A DNA stretch of 64,000 nt from Dendrocalamus latiflorus (GCA_017311315.1 CM029642.1:20874359-20938358), one strand, 5' to 3'. Counted from the stretch's first letter, positions 46,036 through 57,900 are shown. A program made the numbers and translations. The notes: generated by a model from the letters alone, not told the origin.

Positions 46036-49000
46036 TCATGCAACTATTACTGTAGTAGCAGGTGAATTATGGCAATGCTGAAAACTTTCTTTGATGCTGA
46101 TGATTTCAGCATAAACATCCTCCATTGTTGGTCGATCCTTGGGTGATGTCTCTGAGCATTTTAGGCCAAGTTTAGTCAATTGAATGGCACACCTTTGCAT
46201 TTCAACTATTGCAAGGTTTGTGTCTTCACCTCCGTCATATCCGGTGAGACTGGGTTCTAAAATCTCACCAATTTTCTGTGGAAGTTCTGCTTCCACGAAG
46301 CAGTGAAGGTTCATACCATCCTTAAACATCTCATCAGTCGGACGCTTTCCTGTCATCATCTCTAGAAGAATAATTCCATAGCTGTAGACATCACCCTCAA
46401 TTGAGATTTTGCACCCCATGCCATACTCTGCGATATTATGCAAGATTGCTTAAGAAATACACTTTACTTGGTTGAAAGATGGTAAAGTTCTAGAGAATAT
46501 GGCTGCACATCATTTATGTGACAACATAATATTGACACATTAGATATAAATAAGAATAAGAATAAGAGACATGCTCACCTGGTGCAATGTATCCGACTGA
46601 TCCTCTCGGTCCAGCAATGCTGGATGAATTACTAAGCCCTATTGAAGAGTGGCTGTAAAGAAACTTTGCGAGCCCAAAGTCACTAAGACATGCAACCATT
46701 TCTTCGTCCAAAAGGACATTGCTTGGTTTTAGATCACAATGAACCAAAGGAGGATTGCATCGATTATGAAGATAGTCTAATGCAGCAGCCATGTCCACAG
46801 CTATTGTTATTCTTGAGCCTAAACTCAATGGTCTTTTTGGGCTTTGTTTATATGCTTCTGGATGGAGCCAGCTTTCTAGATTACCATTGGCCATGTACTC
46901 AAGAATAAGTGCTTTAAATTCATTTCCTGTGGGATCAAAGGTTGAACATAGACTAACCACTCTTATAAGATTCCGATGGCGAATGTTTCTCAATGCCTCA
47001 CATTCAGCAAGGAAGTTAGCTGGTGCTCCAAATTGGTCAAGCCTGAATACCTTAATAGCAACTGTGCGTACTTCAAACTCGAATTGGCCTCTGTATACCA
47101 ATCCAAATCTTCCCGAACCAACAAGACGGGATGAAGAGAAACCATCTGTTGCTTGAAATAAATCACCATACGAGAAATTATTTAACTGCTTGAATGATTG
47201 GTTGATGAGTTGTGTAGCTTGACTTCTCTTCTTCCGAAAAATGACAGCAACACATGCCAAGGTTAGTAGAACGACTGTAGCAAGCGGAACCAATATAGCT
47301 GCAACATAGGATGTCTTCTTCCTTTTGGATGGTGATGACGTGCAAAGTGGTAATTGTAGCATTGGAGAACTTGCACACAGCTTTCTGTTTCCATGGACGA
47401 ACATAGCACTTGAATTGGCAAACACGCCACCTTGAGGGACTGATCCCTCAAAGTCATTGAAGGATATATTGAGAAGATGTAAAAAGCTGAAAGACTCCAA
47501 GAATTCTGGAATTTGACCAAAGAAGTTGTTTGCAGAAATATCCATCTCCGTGATGCCTCTTAAGCTGATGAAAGATCTTGGGATGCTTCCTTGTAGAAAA
47601 TTTGCCTCCAGGTGGAGAGATTCCAAAAGAAGGCACTGACCAAGTGTGGACGGGATCTCACCTGATAATTGGTTGTTGGAAATGCTAAGTGAATTCAGAT
47701 TAATCAATTTACCAACCTCCAATGGTATGTGTCCAGTGAGTTGATTATAGGACAAGTCTAAGCCTTTAGAAAGAGAGGAAATGGAAAAGAGCTCCGGTGG
47801 AATGCTTCCATAGAATCTATTGCAAGAAAGGTTCAGTTTTAGCAAATTTTTACAACCTGCTAAACTTGCTGGTATGTGCCCACCCAAATCATTTTCCTCG
47901 AAATAAAGGTCAGTGAGTTTTTCTAGTTTCCCAATCGATTGTGGTATTTCTCCAGAAATTTTGTTGCGGGATAAGCCAAGGTAGGTCAAGTTTTTAAGGT
48001 TTCCAACTGTGTCAGGAATATGGCCTGAAAGTAAATTGTTATCCATTAGAAGGACAGTGAGGCCGGTGAGCTTTCCTATCTCTGAAGGTATAGCACCAGT
48101 CAACTGGTTTTCCGTCAGGAGGAGTACCTGAAGGCTTTTCGAAAGGTGGGTAATAGAACTCGGTATTGTTCCCTGGAGGCTATTTATGTCTAAGCATAAT
48201 ATCTGTAATTGAGTACAGTTTGTTAGAGAGGACAAAAATGACCAGTCTCCGGCTTCAAGTCTATTTACACCCACATCTAGTTGTATTAACTTGGGCAAGG
48301 ACCCAAACGAAGGAACAACACCTGTGAATGCGTTGTTCCGAAGAAGTAAATTTTTTAGGTTTGATGCATTGCCCAGAGAAGCAGGAATTGGTCCTTCGAA
48401 TTGGTTCCCTTCCAGTATCAAGTCTGTGATGCTTGGAAGTGTGTAGCCAATGTTGGTGGGAATTCTCCCAACGAGTTGGTTGGCTCCAAGGCCAAGATAA
48501 GTAAGAGACGAGATTCTGTAAAGAGCTGGTGGAACGATGCCTGACAAGTTGTTATAGGTCAGGTCTAACACTTGCAAGCTTGCAATTTTACTCAAGCTCT
48601 CTGGAATGCTTCCTTGTAAGTTGTTTTGAGCAATCAGCAGCAAAGATAGGGAAGAGAGGTTACCAATTGAGGCAGGAATCCACCCTGAGAGTTTGTTATT
48701 AGTTAAGCTAAGGTTTCGCAGTGGTGAGGATGTTTGTGAGAAAGGAGGGATAGACCCAGAAAGGTTATTATATGAGATATCTATGTAAGAAAGGGATGTG
48801 CTATTGAACAGAGCAGGGGGTATTCCTCCACTGAGGCTATTATTTTGGAGATCCACCTGTATGAGATACTTGCCTCTCCCCAAAAATTGAGGAATGGTGC
48901 CAGTGAGCTTGTTGCTAGGGAGGTCTAGGGTTGAAAGGTTGGGGAGCAAACCGAACCGTGAAGGAATGCTTCCTTGAAGATTGTTATTGCTAATAATAAT

Positions 49001-49561
49001 TTCCTGAAGAGATGAACACAACGCAAGACTTGGAGGGATCTCACCTTCGAGGGAGTTGCTATGTAGGTCGATGATCTCCAGGTGGGAACATAATGATATC
49101 GCCTTTGGTATCTCACCGTCAAGGGAATTCATGCTGAGGTTGAGGTATCTAAGCCGGGTTAAGCGACCAATCTCAGGATAAATTTGGCCATTGAGTTGGT
49201 TATTGGGCATGTGAATTCTGGTGAGGAAACTGAGATCAGCAATACAAGGAAAGATTTGCCCAGTGATGTTTAGTGATTCAAGGTCTAATGCAATAACACG
49301 AGATGCATGCCGTGTGCTGCATGTCACCCCACGCCAATTGCAGAATGTGGAAGAATCATTTCTCCATGAGGTTAGGGCTCTTGAGGGATCATGGAGTTGA
49401 GACTTGAGGCAGAGGAGAGCCTGCCGATCAATATCGGATTCCTTGTGGACTGGAGTTGATGCCGCCATGGAATGTACATGGGCGCATAGGCTCAAGCAGT
49501 GGAAGAAGATCAGAACAAACAGTAGTGGCATGGAAGGCTTGTAGGTTGGTGCATCAGACAT
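46036..49561 (-). CDS. LRR receptor-like kinase, intact (Xa21/LRR-XII type, non-RD)
   Basis: Two exons, 49561-46579 and 46427-46036, joined across a 151-bp GT-AG intron, give 1124 residues. Order: signal peptide (about 1-32, hydrophobic MPLLFVLIFFHCLSLC), LRRNT cap with C-x6-C (FCNWRGVTC), more than 20 plant-type LRRs (LxGxIPxxLxxLxxL), end cap with a Cys pair (KLCASSP...LPLC), single transmembrane segment at about 751-775, then a Ser/Thr kinase with Gly loop GSGRFGLVYRG (about 812), VAIK lysine (about 835), catalytic loop HCDLKPSN (about 938), DFG (about 960) and APEYGMG split by the intron. HCD instead of HRD makes it a non-RD kinase, the class of plant pattern-recognition receptors (Xa21, FLS2, EFR). 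It should sit in the plasma membrane and sense an extracellular ligand. No stop or frameshift was found. The ligand is unknown. Confidence 0.95.
46428..46578 (-). other. Intron of the intact receptor kinase
   Basis: Donor CCAG|GTGAGCATG at 46578 and acceptor ATATCGCAG|AGTATGG at 46428 interrupt the APE motif in phase 1. The single late intron at the APEYG position is the standard arrangement in the LRR-XII family. The same sites are recognisable in copies 1 (acceptor only) and 3 (both). Confidence 0.92.
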
Positions 49562-52500
49562 CTTGCTTCTGTATTAAGGACGAGAAAGCTTTGGGCTATG
49601 TGTTCGGTTCTTGTGGTCTGGCATCTAAATAGGGGCATCCTTCCAGGGATGAGCGTGCGAGGATGACAAGAAACTTCTTAGCAGTATCCTGCTAGTCTTC
49701 GTTTCTATTATGAGGTTTAGCTGATGCCGCTTTCTGACCCAGAATTGATGCTTTCTCAACTTGTTGCCAACTTTTGCCATCACATGTAACTTTTGCCAAT
49801 GGAGCTATGCGCTGTCTCGTTGAGATGTAAGTTGCAGTCTACCCATGCAGTCCCATCGGGATCGTATTGGCCCAGAACAGTGCACATGTTTGGCGTTCGT
49901 TCTCAGAGCACACTCGAAGCTCTTCGTTTCAGAAAAAAAAAAATAAAGCACGATGAAGCTCTGAAAAGGAAAATGTCGACGAGATCAAGCTTCTATCAAA
50001 CTCAAGCTTAAGAAGCCAAACTCGCTCGAGTTCGGCTCGTTTGCAGCTCTAGTCTCTCATACGTCTCGATGATCTTCCCTGTGTTGGTGCGTTTCAACCA
50101 TGTAGGAGCTAGTCCGACCCATAGGGGCAAAAGAGACAATTTATGTGGACAAAAAATGACTAAATAACCAAAAAAGGGTGAAAAAGGACTAGAGTGACAT
50201 TTTATATACCACGGAATGGAATGGGTGGCGATTTACCAATCACAACGAAATGAGTAGCATTTTCTTGAGATCCACTCTTGTAAGAGACATTCTATCAAAT
50301 TTCTCTGGAGCCATTTATTAGTACCATATCTGGTTTTGGTAAGTCTTACTACCTATGGTATCTCGAAAAGGTTTACGTTTTTCTATGGACCAAGGAATAA
50401 GATTCAGGAGATGTTTGGATTTGGGGATTTACTTTAGTAATTTTTTTTATATTTAATATAAATTTGAACTGAATCCCAATTTTTTTAAAATCATTTCTGC
50501 CCTAATAGGGGTGTCTTCTTTTCGGCTTATGGCTTTTATCAAACAAACAAATAAGACGGTTTCTCCACCGCTGTTTCGAAGCGGTTTGTCGGGACATTAT
50601 TTTTGAAACGGCTTATAAGCATTCGGTTCGTTCACACAAGCGCTTATGTTAAGATCAAAAATCATAAATCGTAGCGATAAACTATAAATCACAGCTAAAA
50701 AGAGTCTATCCAAAGCCATATACAGTAGAAATCGGACTTTTCCTATGCAATCCGATGGAACACGGAAGAAAGTAGAAATTTTCCTTTCGTAGACCGGAAA
50801 AATAGATAGTCTACCCATGCAGTCCCATCGGGATCGTGGAATTAATATTCATGAGTTTAACATAACACGGTGAAAAGAAGAAAAATACCACTTTCATTTC
50901 ATGTTACGTGTATTACTCGGATGGATCCGCGTGGAAAGCTGAGTCATTGCCTACGGCTCTGTTGATATTACTCTTGCTTCTCGCTTTTATTTATAGAAAT
51001 AAAAAATCTATATAAATATGTGATTTTTTTGAAGCAGCTTTTATATTTCTCTCATTTATGTCTTGTTCTGAAAATAAGTTAGAGGGTCACGGCGCATCAC
51101 ATATCCTATTTCTCTCGCTCCCGTTTTACACATGCATCTCTCTATTACTTTTTATATCACTTGCTTAGCCTTCTAAAAGCTATTTTTTCAACCGCTACTA
51201 TTTATTTGTAGCAAAAACCATCGATTATAGCAAAAAAAAACCATTAACAAAAGCTAATAAAGATACCTGCAGTGCTCCATGTGCATGTTTAAAAGCTATT
51301 TTTTCAGCCGCTACTATTTACTTCATAATGGCCTAGCAGAACGACTACAGTGCTCCGTGCACATGTTTGACGCTTGTCGGGTGAAAAGAAGAAAAACATT
51401 TCATGTTATGTGCGTTACACGGATGGATCTGCGCGGAAAGCAGAGCCGTTGCTTACGTCCCTACCCCGCGAGCGATGATGTTGGTTGGAAAGTGATTGTT
51501 GCATCGCGCCATGGACCGGGGAGTGACCCAGAAGAACGACTACAGTGCCCGTGCACATGGGCTATGTGTTCGGTTCTTGTGGTCTGGCATCTAAATAGTT
51601 TAGCTGATGCCGCTTTCTGACCCAGACTGGATGCTCTCTCAACTTGTTGCCAACTTGCCATCACATGGTCTTGGAATTCCTTAACTACTTCCCGTCTTAA
51701 TTTGGCATTTTATGTGCCCTTTATATGAGTGCGCTTTGGCATTCTTTTCCATTATGAGGTTTAGCTGATGCCGCTTTCTGACACAGACTTGATGCTTTCT
51801 CAACTTGTTGCCAACTTTTGTCATCACATGACCAGTCTGGAGCTATGCGTTGTCTCGTTTATATTTAAACAAACGAACAATCGTACGAGATATGATACAT
51901 CTTGGAATTCCCTAACTACTTCCCGTCTTAATTTGTCATTTTAGGTGCCCTTTACATGAGTGCGCTTTGGCATTCTTTTGCAGAAGGAACTAAACTTCGT
52001 TTCCTGGAAGCCATAACAACAAGATTTTACTGTAGTCAATAAAACTCTCTGTTACTAGCTGTCTATTCTTTATGGCTAACTTTGCCATAATTAAGTTATG
52101 TATGGCTTGCCATATTTTTTGTAGCAACAAAATGGCCGCCGCAAGCGTAGCAAAGTTAGACAAAGAATCAAGTCTATGGTATGTGAGTCATGATGACTAA
52201 TGCTTCTTCTTAGCAGTATCCTGCTAGTCTTCGTTTCCATTATGAGGTTTAGCTGATGCCGCTTTCGTTTCCATTATGAGGTTTAGCTGATGCCGCTTTC
52301 TGACAAAGACTTGATGCTTTCTCAATTTGTTGCCAACTTTTGCCATCACATGACCAGTATGGAGCTATGCGCTGTCTCGTTTATATTTAAACAAACGAAC
52401 AATCGTACGAGATATGATACCTCAACTTGTTGCCAACTTTTGCCATGACATGTAACTTTTGCCAATGGAGCTATGCGCTGTCTCGTTGAGACGTAAGTTG

Positions 52501-53586
52501 CAGTCCCATTGGGATCGTATTGGCCCAGAAGAACGACTACAGTGCACATGTTCGGCGTTCGTTCTCAGAGCACACTCGAAGCTCTTCGTTTCAGAAAAAA
52601 AAAAATAAAGCACGATGAAGCTCTGATAAGGAAAATGTCGACGAGACCTTAGGCTCGATCAAGCTTCTACCAAACTCAAGCTTAAGAAGCCAAACTCGCT
52701 CGAGTTCGGCTCGTTTGCAGCTCTAGTCTCTCATGCGTCTCGATGATCTCCCCTGGTGCGTTTCAACCATGTAGGAGCTAGTCCGACCCATAGGGGCAAA
52801 AGAGACAATTTATGTGGAGAAAAAAATGACTAAATAACCAAAAAAGGGTGAAAAAGGACTAGAGTGACATTTTATATACCACGGAATGGAATGGGTGGCG
52901 ATTTACCAATCACAACGAAATGAGTAGCATTTTCTTGAGATCCACTCTTGTAAGAGACATTCTATCAAATTTCTCTGGAGCCATTTATTAGTACCATATC
53001 TGGTTTTGGTAAGTCTTACTACCTATGGTATCTCGAAAAGGTTTACGTTTTTCTATGGACCAAGGAATAAGATTCAGGAGATGTTTGGATTTGGGGATTT
53101 ACTTTAGTAATTTTTTTTATATTTAATATAAATTTGAACTGAATCCCAATTTTTTTAAAATCATTTCTGTCATAGTTTCTATTAAACAAACAAACAAGAT
53201 GGTTTCTCCACCGCTGTTTTGAAGTGATTTATCGGGACATTATTTTTGAAACGGCTTATAAGGATTCAGTTCGTTCACACAAGTGCTTGAGCTAGGATCG
53301 AAAATCATAAATCATAGTGATAAGCTATAAATTACAGCCAAAAAGAGTCCATCCAAAGCCATATAAAGCAGAAATCGGACTTTTCCTATGCAATCCGAAT
53401 GGAATACGGAAGAAAGTAAAAATTTTCCTTTCGTAGACCGGAAAAATAGATAGTCTACCCATTCAGTCCCATCGGGATCGTGGAATTAATATTCATGAGT
53501 TCAACATAACACGGTGAAAAGAAGAAAAATACCACTTTCATTTCATGTTACGTGTATTAGACGGATGGATCCGCGTGGAAAGCTGA
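49562..53586. repeat. Expanded intergenic region upstream of the intact kinase (blocks R2, R3 and peptide-gene 5' fragments)
   Basis: The region is built from repeated copies of the kinase/peptide intergenic DNA. About 50040-51690 (R2) and from 52720 on (R3) repeat 23540-24850. Between them GCTGATGCCGCTTTCTGAC occurs several times (49720, 51607, 51764, 52252, 52284). Fragments of the peptide gene's 5' end, from CGTTCTCAGAGCACACTCGA to AAAATGTCGACGAGA, occur at about 49898-49985 and 52557-52650, each cut off just after the start codon. Pieces of the peptide intron (CGAACAATCGTACGAGA) occur near 51873 and 52395. No complete gene is present. Confidence 0.8.
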
Positions 53587-53831
53587 GGCCTTGTTTTTTT
53601 GACTGAACCTAGTGGTTTTTGGCTTTTGTTACAACACCTAACTTTTAAATAGAGTATTTTCTCAAGATGAATTTTACAAGTTAATTATAATTGTAGTACA
53701 TGTTAAAAGTCCAACATCTGTATCAACTAAAATCACAAGCGAATATCTCTCTCTATAATCTTTGTCGCAAACAGCTAAAATTTAAAATTTTCAGCCAAAA
53801 ACCATAAGTCGCAGTCGTATCAAACAGGCCC
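53587..53831. mobile_element. MITE with TGA target duplication in block R3
   Basis: The 245-bp insert starts GGCCTTGTTTTTTTGACTG and ends CAAACAGGCCC, an imperfect terminal inverted repeat. TGA flanks it on both sides (53584-53586 and 53832-53834). Blocks R1 (24368-24376) and R2 (50938-50946) read GCTGAGTCAT without it, so they are the empty sites. Non-coding; superfamily uncertain. Confidence 0.82.
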
Positions 53832-54509
53832 TGAGTCATCGCCTACGGCTCTATTGATATTACTTTTGCTTCTCCCTTTTATTTATAGAAGTCTTTATAA
53901 GTATGTGATTTTTTTTTGCAGCAGCTTTTATATTTCTCTCGCTTCTGTTTTGTTCTAAAAATAAGTTAGAGGGTCACTCCCATTTTGCGCATGTATCTCT
54001 CTATTACTTTTTTATCACTCGCTTCTCCTTCTAAAAGTTTTTTTTCAATTGCTACTATTCATTTATAGCAAAAACCATCAATTATAGCAAAAAAAAACAA
54101 TTAGTAAAAGCTAATAAAGATACCTACAGTGCTCCGTGTACATGTTTAAAAGCTATTTTCCAACCGCTACTTATTTACTTCATATTGGCCCAGCAGAACG
54201 ACTACAGTGCACCGTGTACATGTTTGACGCTCGTCGGGCGAAAAGAAGAAAAACATTTCATGTTATGTGCATTACACGGATGGATCTGCGCGGAAAGCAG
54301 AGTCGTTGCTTACGGAAAGAAGAATACCTCACGGAAACTTCATATCGACGGAGCCACACGGGTAGCCATATTGACGGAGCCACACGGGTAGACTTCATAT
54401 TAAATACCTCGTCTTCGTTCTTCGAGCACACTCGAATCTCTTCGTCCCGCAAAATTATACACGAACTAATTCCTTTACAGAGTTAGTTACGCTTATCAGA
54501 GAGTGCAAC
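53832..54509. repeat. Rest of block R3 and another peptide-gene 5' fragment
   Basis: The block continues R3 to about 54300. At 54398-54450 AAATACCTCGTCTTCGTTC...GAGCACACTCGAATCTCTTCG matches the promoter and 5' UTR of the peptide gene but no start codon follows. A short direct repeat (GACGGAGCCACACGGGTAG) lies at 54348 and 54373. No gene. Confidence 0.65.
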
Positions 54510-54840
54510 CGGTGCAACCCGGTCGATTGAGGCACCAAATCAGCATAAAAAATCTGAATAAATCGATGATGTACCTTCCAATTTACTCTACATATGTATA
54601 AAGTTCAAGTTCAAAATAATTTTGTGTTAAGAGTAACAAAATTATGAAAATTCTAGGAAATGATAAATGAAAAGAAATAAAAAACAAATGCTACTATTCA
54701 CAGTATATTTTTTTCTTCCACCACACTTTTGAGTATGAGGTTAAAATTTTAAAGGGTGCTACAATACTCTATAGACTACATCATCAAATTTGAAATTTTT
54801 TTTATGTTGATTTGGTGCCTTAACCGACGGTTAGACATGT
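54510..54840. mobile_element. Foldback/MITE-like inverted repeat
   Basis: The arms CGATTGAGGCACCAAATCAGCATAAAA (from about 54523) and its imperfect inverse TTTTATGTTGATTTGGTGCCTTAACCG (to about 54826) enclose about 240 bp of AT-rich DNA. The outer limits and a target duplication could not be fixed. Confidence 0.55.
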
Positions 54841-55750
54841 ATCAATTCAATTGTCTGCAACACTTCATGCTCCGAGAAGGATGCTCCAGTCGTCGTTCCC
54901 AATCATTCGCCGCCGTGGGCTCTGGCCACTGCTACTGCCACCTCCAAGGATGATGTGTCACCTGAAGATGATTTTCAGATTGGCAAGAATCTGCATCTTT
55001 CATACTAGGAAAACCAAAAAATAGATTGTCAAACTCACTGAAAATCGCACAAATTAGATGAAACTGAAATGATTACCACTTTGATATGCTGCATCTCATC
55101 CAAAGATTCGACAAGAATAAGAGAAAACAAGATTCGTTGTTCAAAACGACCGCTGCAGCCGTCGCCTTCGTCAAATTAATGGTTGTGCTCAAGCTCCAAA
55201 ATAGCTGTTGCCACCATCGTCGTATGGGACGATGTATAGTTGTCGAGCTTCAGATCGGTCATCGCCATCAAAGGGTATTGCACCTCGTAGACCCAATTGG
55301 TTGTCGTGATGCAAATCTTAGGCTGGTCTTGACTGATCCAGGGTGAGGGCGCACATTTAGGGGATTGGTGAAGGGAACAGCGAATTTATGTATGCAAATG
55401 GAAATGAGCAAAGCTACTAATCTTGCCAAAAAACTAGTATATTCCAACTCCTGCTCCAATTGATCGCCGCCGTGGGAGGGTAGCCGCTGCTACTGCCAAC
55501 AACCCAGACATACTCGACGCTCACGCAGTAGGCCACACGATGCGATCTGCTAGACACCACCGCCATCAATTAGTATATGCTCTACACGCCGTCAATCGCC
55601 TGCGAACGTTACATGAGTTCAGTTCACGATGTCGCCCCTAATTCCCCATGGTCAACTAACTCACCAATCCTTATCTCATTTAGTTGGTATTCTTTTCATT
55701 TAAAAAAACAAACGGGTCCTAATCCCGCAACTCAATAGCACGTCCTCACG
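54841..55750. other. Insertion between blocks, type unknown
   Basis: Not present in the paralogous intergenic regions. It has one internal direct repeat, GCCGCCGTGGG...GCTGCTACTGCCA-like, at 54908-54945 and 55464-55497, and scattered short open frames without recognised domains. It may be the interior of a larger element that includes the inverted repeat on its left. Confidence 0.35.
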
Positions 55751-56095
55751 CTTACGGCTTATTTCTGCGAGCGCGAGTAGGTACTCCTGAGGATACAATA
55801 TCATTTCCCTATATTTATTTATAAACTTACATACAGTAGCATTCTTTTCTATTGTTTTCTACCCCGCGAACGAAGTTGCTTCGAAAGTGATTGTTGCATC
55901 GTGCCATGGGCCAGGAATGCACCCAGAATAAAAGTAAATTCTATGACTGCTTTTTCTTCCTTTTCCGATTTAAATTTAATTTGACTGGCCACGCATTTAT
56001 TTGACTCATCGACAGAGACACAGAGGTAGCCTTCATATTGGCCCAGAAGAACGACTACAGTGCTTCGTGTACATGTTTGGCGTTCGTCGGGTCAT

Positions 56096-56103
56096 TATAA
56101 ATA
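56096..56103 (+). promoter_or_regulatory. TATA box of peptide gene B
   Basis: TATAAATA lies 87 bp upstream of the ATG at 56190, leaving a 5' UTR of roughly 55-60 bp. The corresponding position in copy A reads CTTAAATACC (about 25495), a weaker match. Confidence 0.65.
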
Positions 56104-56189
56104 CCTCGTCTTCGTTCTCAGAGCACACTCGAAACTCTTCGTTTCAGAAAAAAAAAAGGGCAAAGCACAGCGAAGCTCTGATAAGGAAG

Positions 56190-57221
56190 ATGTCGACGAG
56201 ACCTTGCCTTTTCTCAATCCTGTTTGTAGTGATGATCCAACTGATGGTGCTTCTCGTCGGCAGCAGCTTCAGTCCTTCGGCATTCGCGACTCCTTCGCTT
56301 GCCCTTCCCTGTAAGTATGCCTCTTCTCTGCTTGCGTACAATACCATGTTATATATTGTAAGCAAATATTCAGTTCGGTATATTCCTTTAAACAAAGGAA
56401 CAATCGTACGAGACATGATACGGTCTTGGAATTCCTTAACTACTTTCCCGTCTTAATTTGGCATTTTAGGTGACCTTTATATGTGTGCATTTTTACTCTG
56501 TCATTCTTTTGTAGAAAGAACTAATTAAACTTCGTTTCCTGGAAGCAATGACAAGAAGATTTTACTGTAAATAAAAACTCTCCGTTACTAGCGGTCTGTA
56601 CTTTATGGCTAACTTTGCCGTAACTAAATAAGTATGGCTTGCCACACTTTTTATAGCAACAAAAATGGCCTCCACAAGCATGGCAATGTTAGACAAAGAC
56701 ATGTGAGTCATGGTGCTAATAAATTGTGACAAGTCATAATTATGATAACAAACCAAACAACTACCTAAAAAAGTATTACATATGCCTAAGATTAATCTTG
56801 GCAAGGGCGATGGTTAGTATTTCTCCATATAGCTGGCAGTATCTATTATATTATTAAAGTGATAGAAAACGAAGCCGCCATATTCATCTAAATTGGATTT
56901 ATTAATTACATTGGAATTTTCAAAACATCGATTTGCATTTCTTTGTCACGTTCCTTTTTTACTAAGATTACATGGCGCGCGCACACACAAATGGTATCAT
57001 AGTTGCAATATCAAGTATAGTTACCTGATTGGCGTAAAACCCCATAGAATCACAATCCCGATTACAAAGTGGGTCATGAGGTTCTGGACATTACAAATTG
57101 ATTTTTTCCTCTTCAAACCACCTAACATTCGCTTTTGGATCCATGTGCAGGTAGCTGGGACCCAAGACGTTGCCCTCCGGTATGTCGTCCACCGGATTGT
57201 GATCTCCGTGGTGCCCCATGA
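56190..57221 (+). CDS. Putative small secreted Cys/Pro-rich peptide (two exons, copy B)
   Basis: Exon 1 (56190-56310) and exon 2 (57151-57221) are joined across an 840-bp intron with donor CCCT|GTAAGTATG and acceptor CATGTGCAG|G, in phase 1. The product is 63 residues. Residues 1 to about 35 are a strong signal peptide (MSTRPC, then the hydrophobic core LFSILFVVMIQLMVLLVG, then Ser/Ala). The mature part would be about 28 residues with four cysteines spaced C-x6-C-x3-C-x4-C and several PP pairs, ending RGAP. A TATA box precedes it and AATAAA follows. I do not recognise the family. It lies head-to-head with the intact receptor kinase, 6.6 kb away. In exon 2 a second frame is also open through both copies, so expression data are needed to fix the frame. 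It could be a defence or signalling peptide; that is inference. Confidence 0.55.
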
Positions 57222-57362
57222 AATGAAGCGAAATCATGTACATCATCTTCCGCTATGCTAAGTGATCTGGTACCGGTGGTTCTCCTAATTGTCCTGCTGT
57301 CTCTGGGGAGTTGTTTATCTCCAATTTACAAGAAGCTAAACTTGTTGCCAGTTAATTACTGT

Positions 57363-57368
57363 AATAAA
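57363..57368 (+). promoter_or_regulatory. Polyadenylation signal of peptide gene B
   Basis: AATAAA lies 142 bp after the stop codon in an AT-rich setting, at a normal distance for a plant 3' UTR. Confidence 0.45.
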
Positions 57369-57369
57369 T

Positions 57370-57717
57370 TTACTTGCAGTTGAAAATAGAGTTATATTTT
57401 TTATACAACAGTAACAACTCTAATATATATTTGGTCAATCTACGCTGTTATAAGCCAGACTCATCAAAATACGAGATGTTGATTTTTTTCTCTTTTTCAT
57501 TAATAAAAGTATATCTATCCTCTCAGAAATAATGTAATAGATTGACAAATCATTATATATATCTAGTTTATTTTTTGTTTGTGCGAAAATCTACCCAACC
57601 ACCCCCCTCCCCCGGTGCTTCATGAATTCTTGCCAATACCTTCTGTTGAGTTGTCAGTACGCGACGTGTGCAGGAATCATGGGAAGGTGAGGCCAGTAAA
57701 ATTGGATCACATGTAGT
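57370..57717. other. AT-rich spacer, no gene recognised
   Basis: Runs of T and AT dinucleotides, a C-run at 57601-57613, and no open frame of note. It separates the peptide gene from the downstream flank of kinase copy 3. Confidence 0.5.
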
Positions 57718-57900
57718 TGTCAGAGTCTGAGTCATGTGGGTGAGTGGCCTGCATGCGCGGACCTGTTGTGTCTATTTAAGCTTTGTAATCTATTGAGCAA
57801 TTACAGAGATAGAGAATAATAGAGAAAAACATAGAAAAGGTGTGAACAGTTAGCGTCACAATCTCATGCCTTAGTTCCTTTGTGTTCAGTCTTGTTATTT
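57718..57900 (+). mobile_element. Copia LTR remnant (second copy of the 16386 element)
   Basis: TGTCAGAGTCTGAG...GTGTCTATTTAAGC...GTGTTCAGTCTTGTTATT matches 16386-16570 and then stops abruptly at duplicated flank sequence. No primer site or coding part is kept. Confidence 0.6.

Noticed and set aside
56893..57261. 122-codon plus-strand frame ending HHLPLC as a separate gene
   Set aside because: It runs through the peptide-gene intron with no start context of its own. Only the part after the 57150 acceptor is shared with copy A; noted instead as an alternative frame of exon 2.
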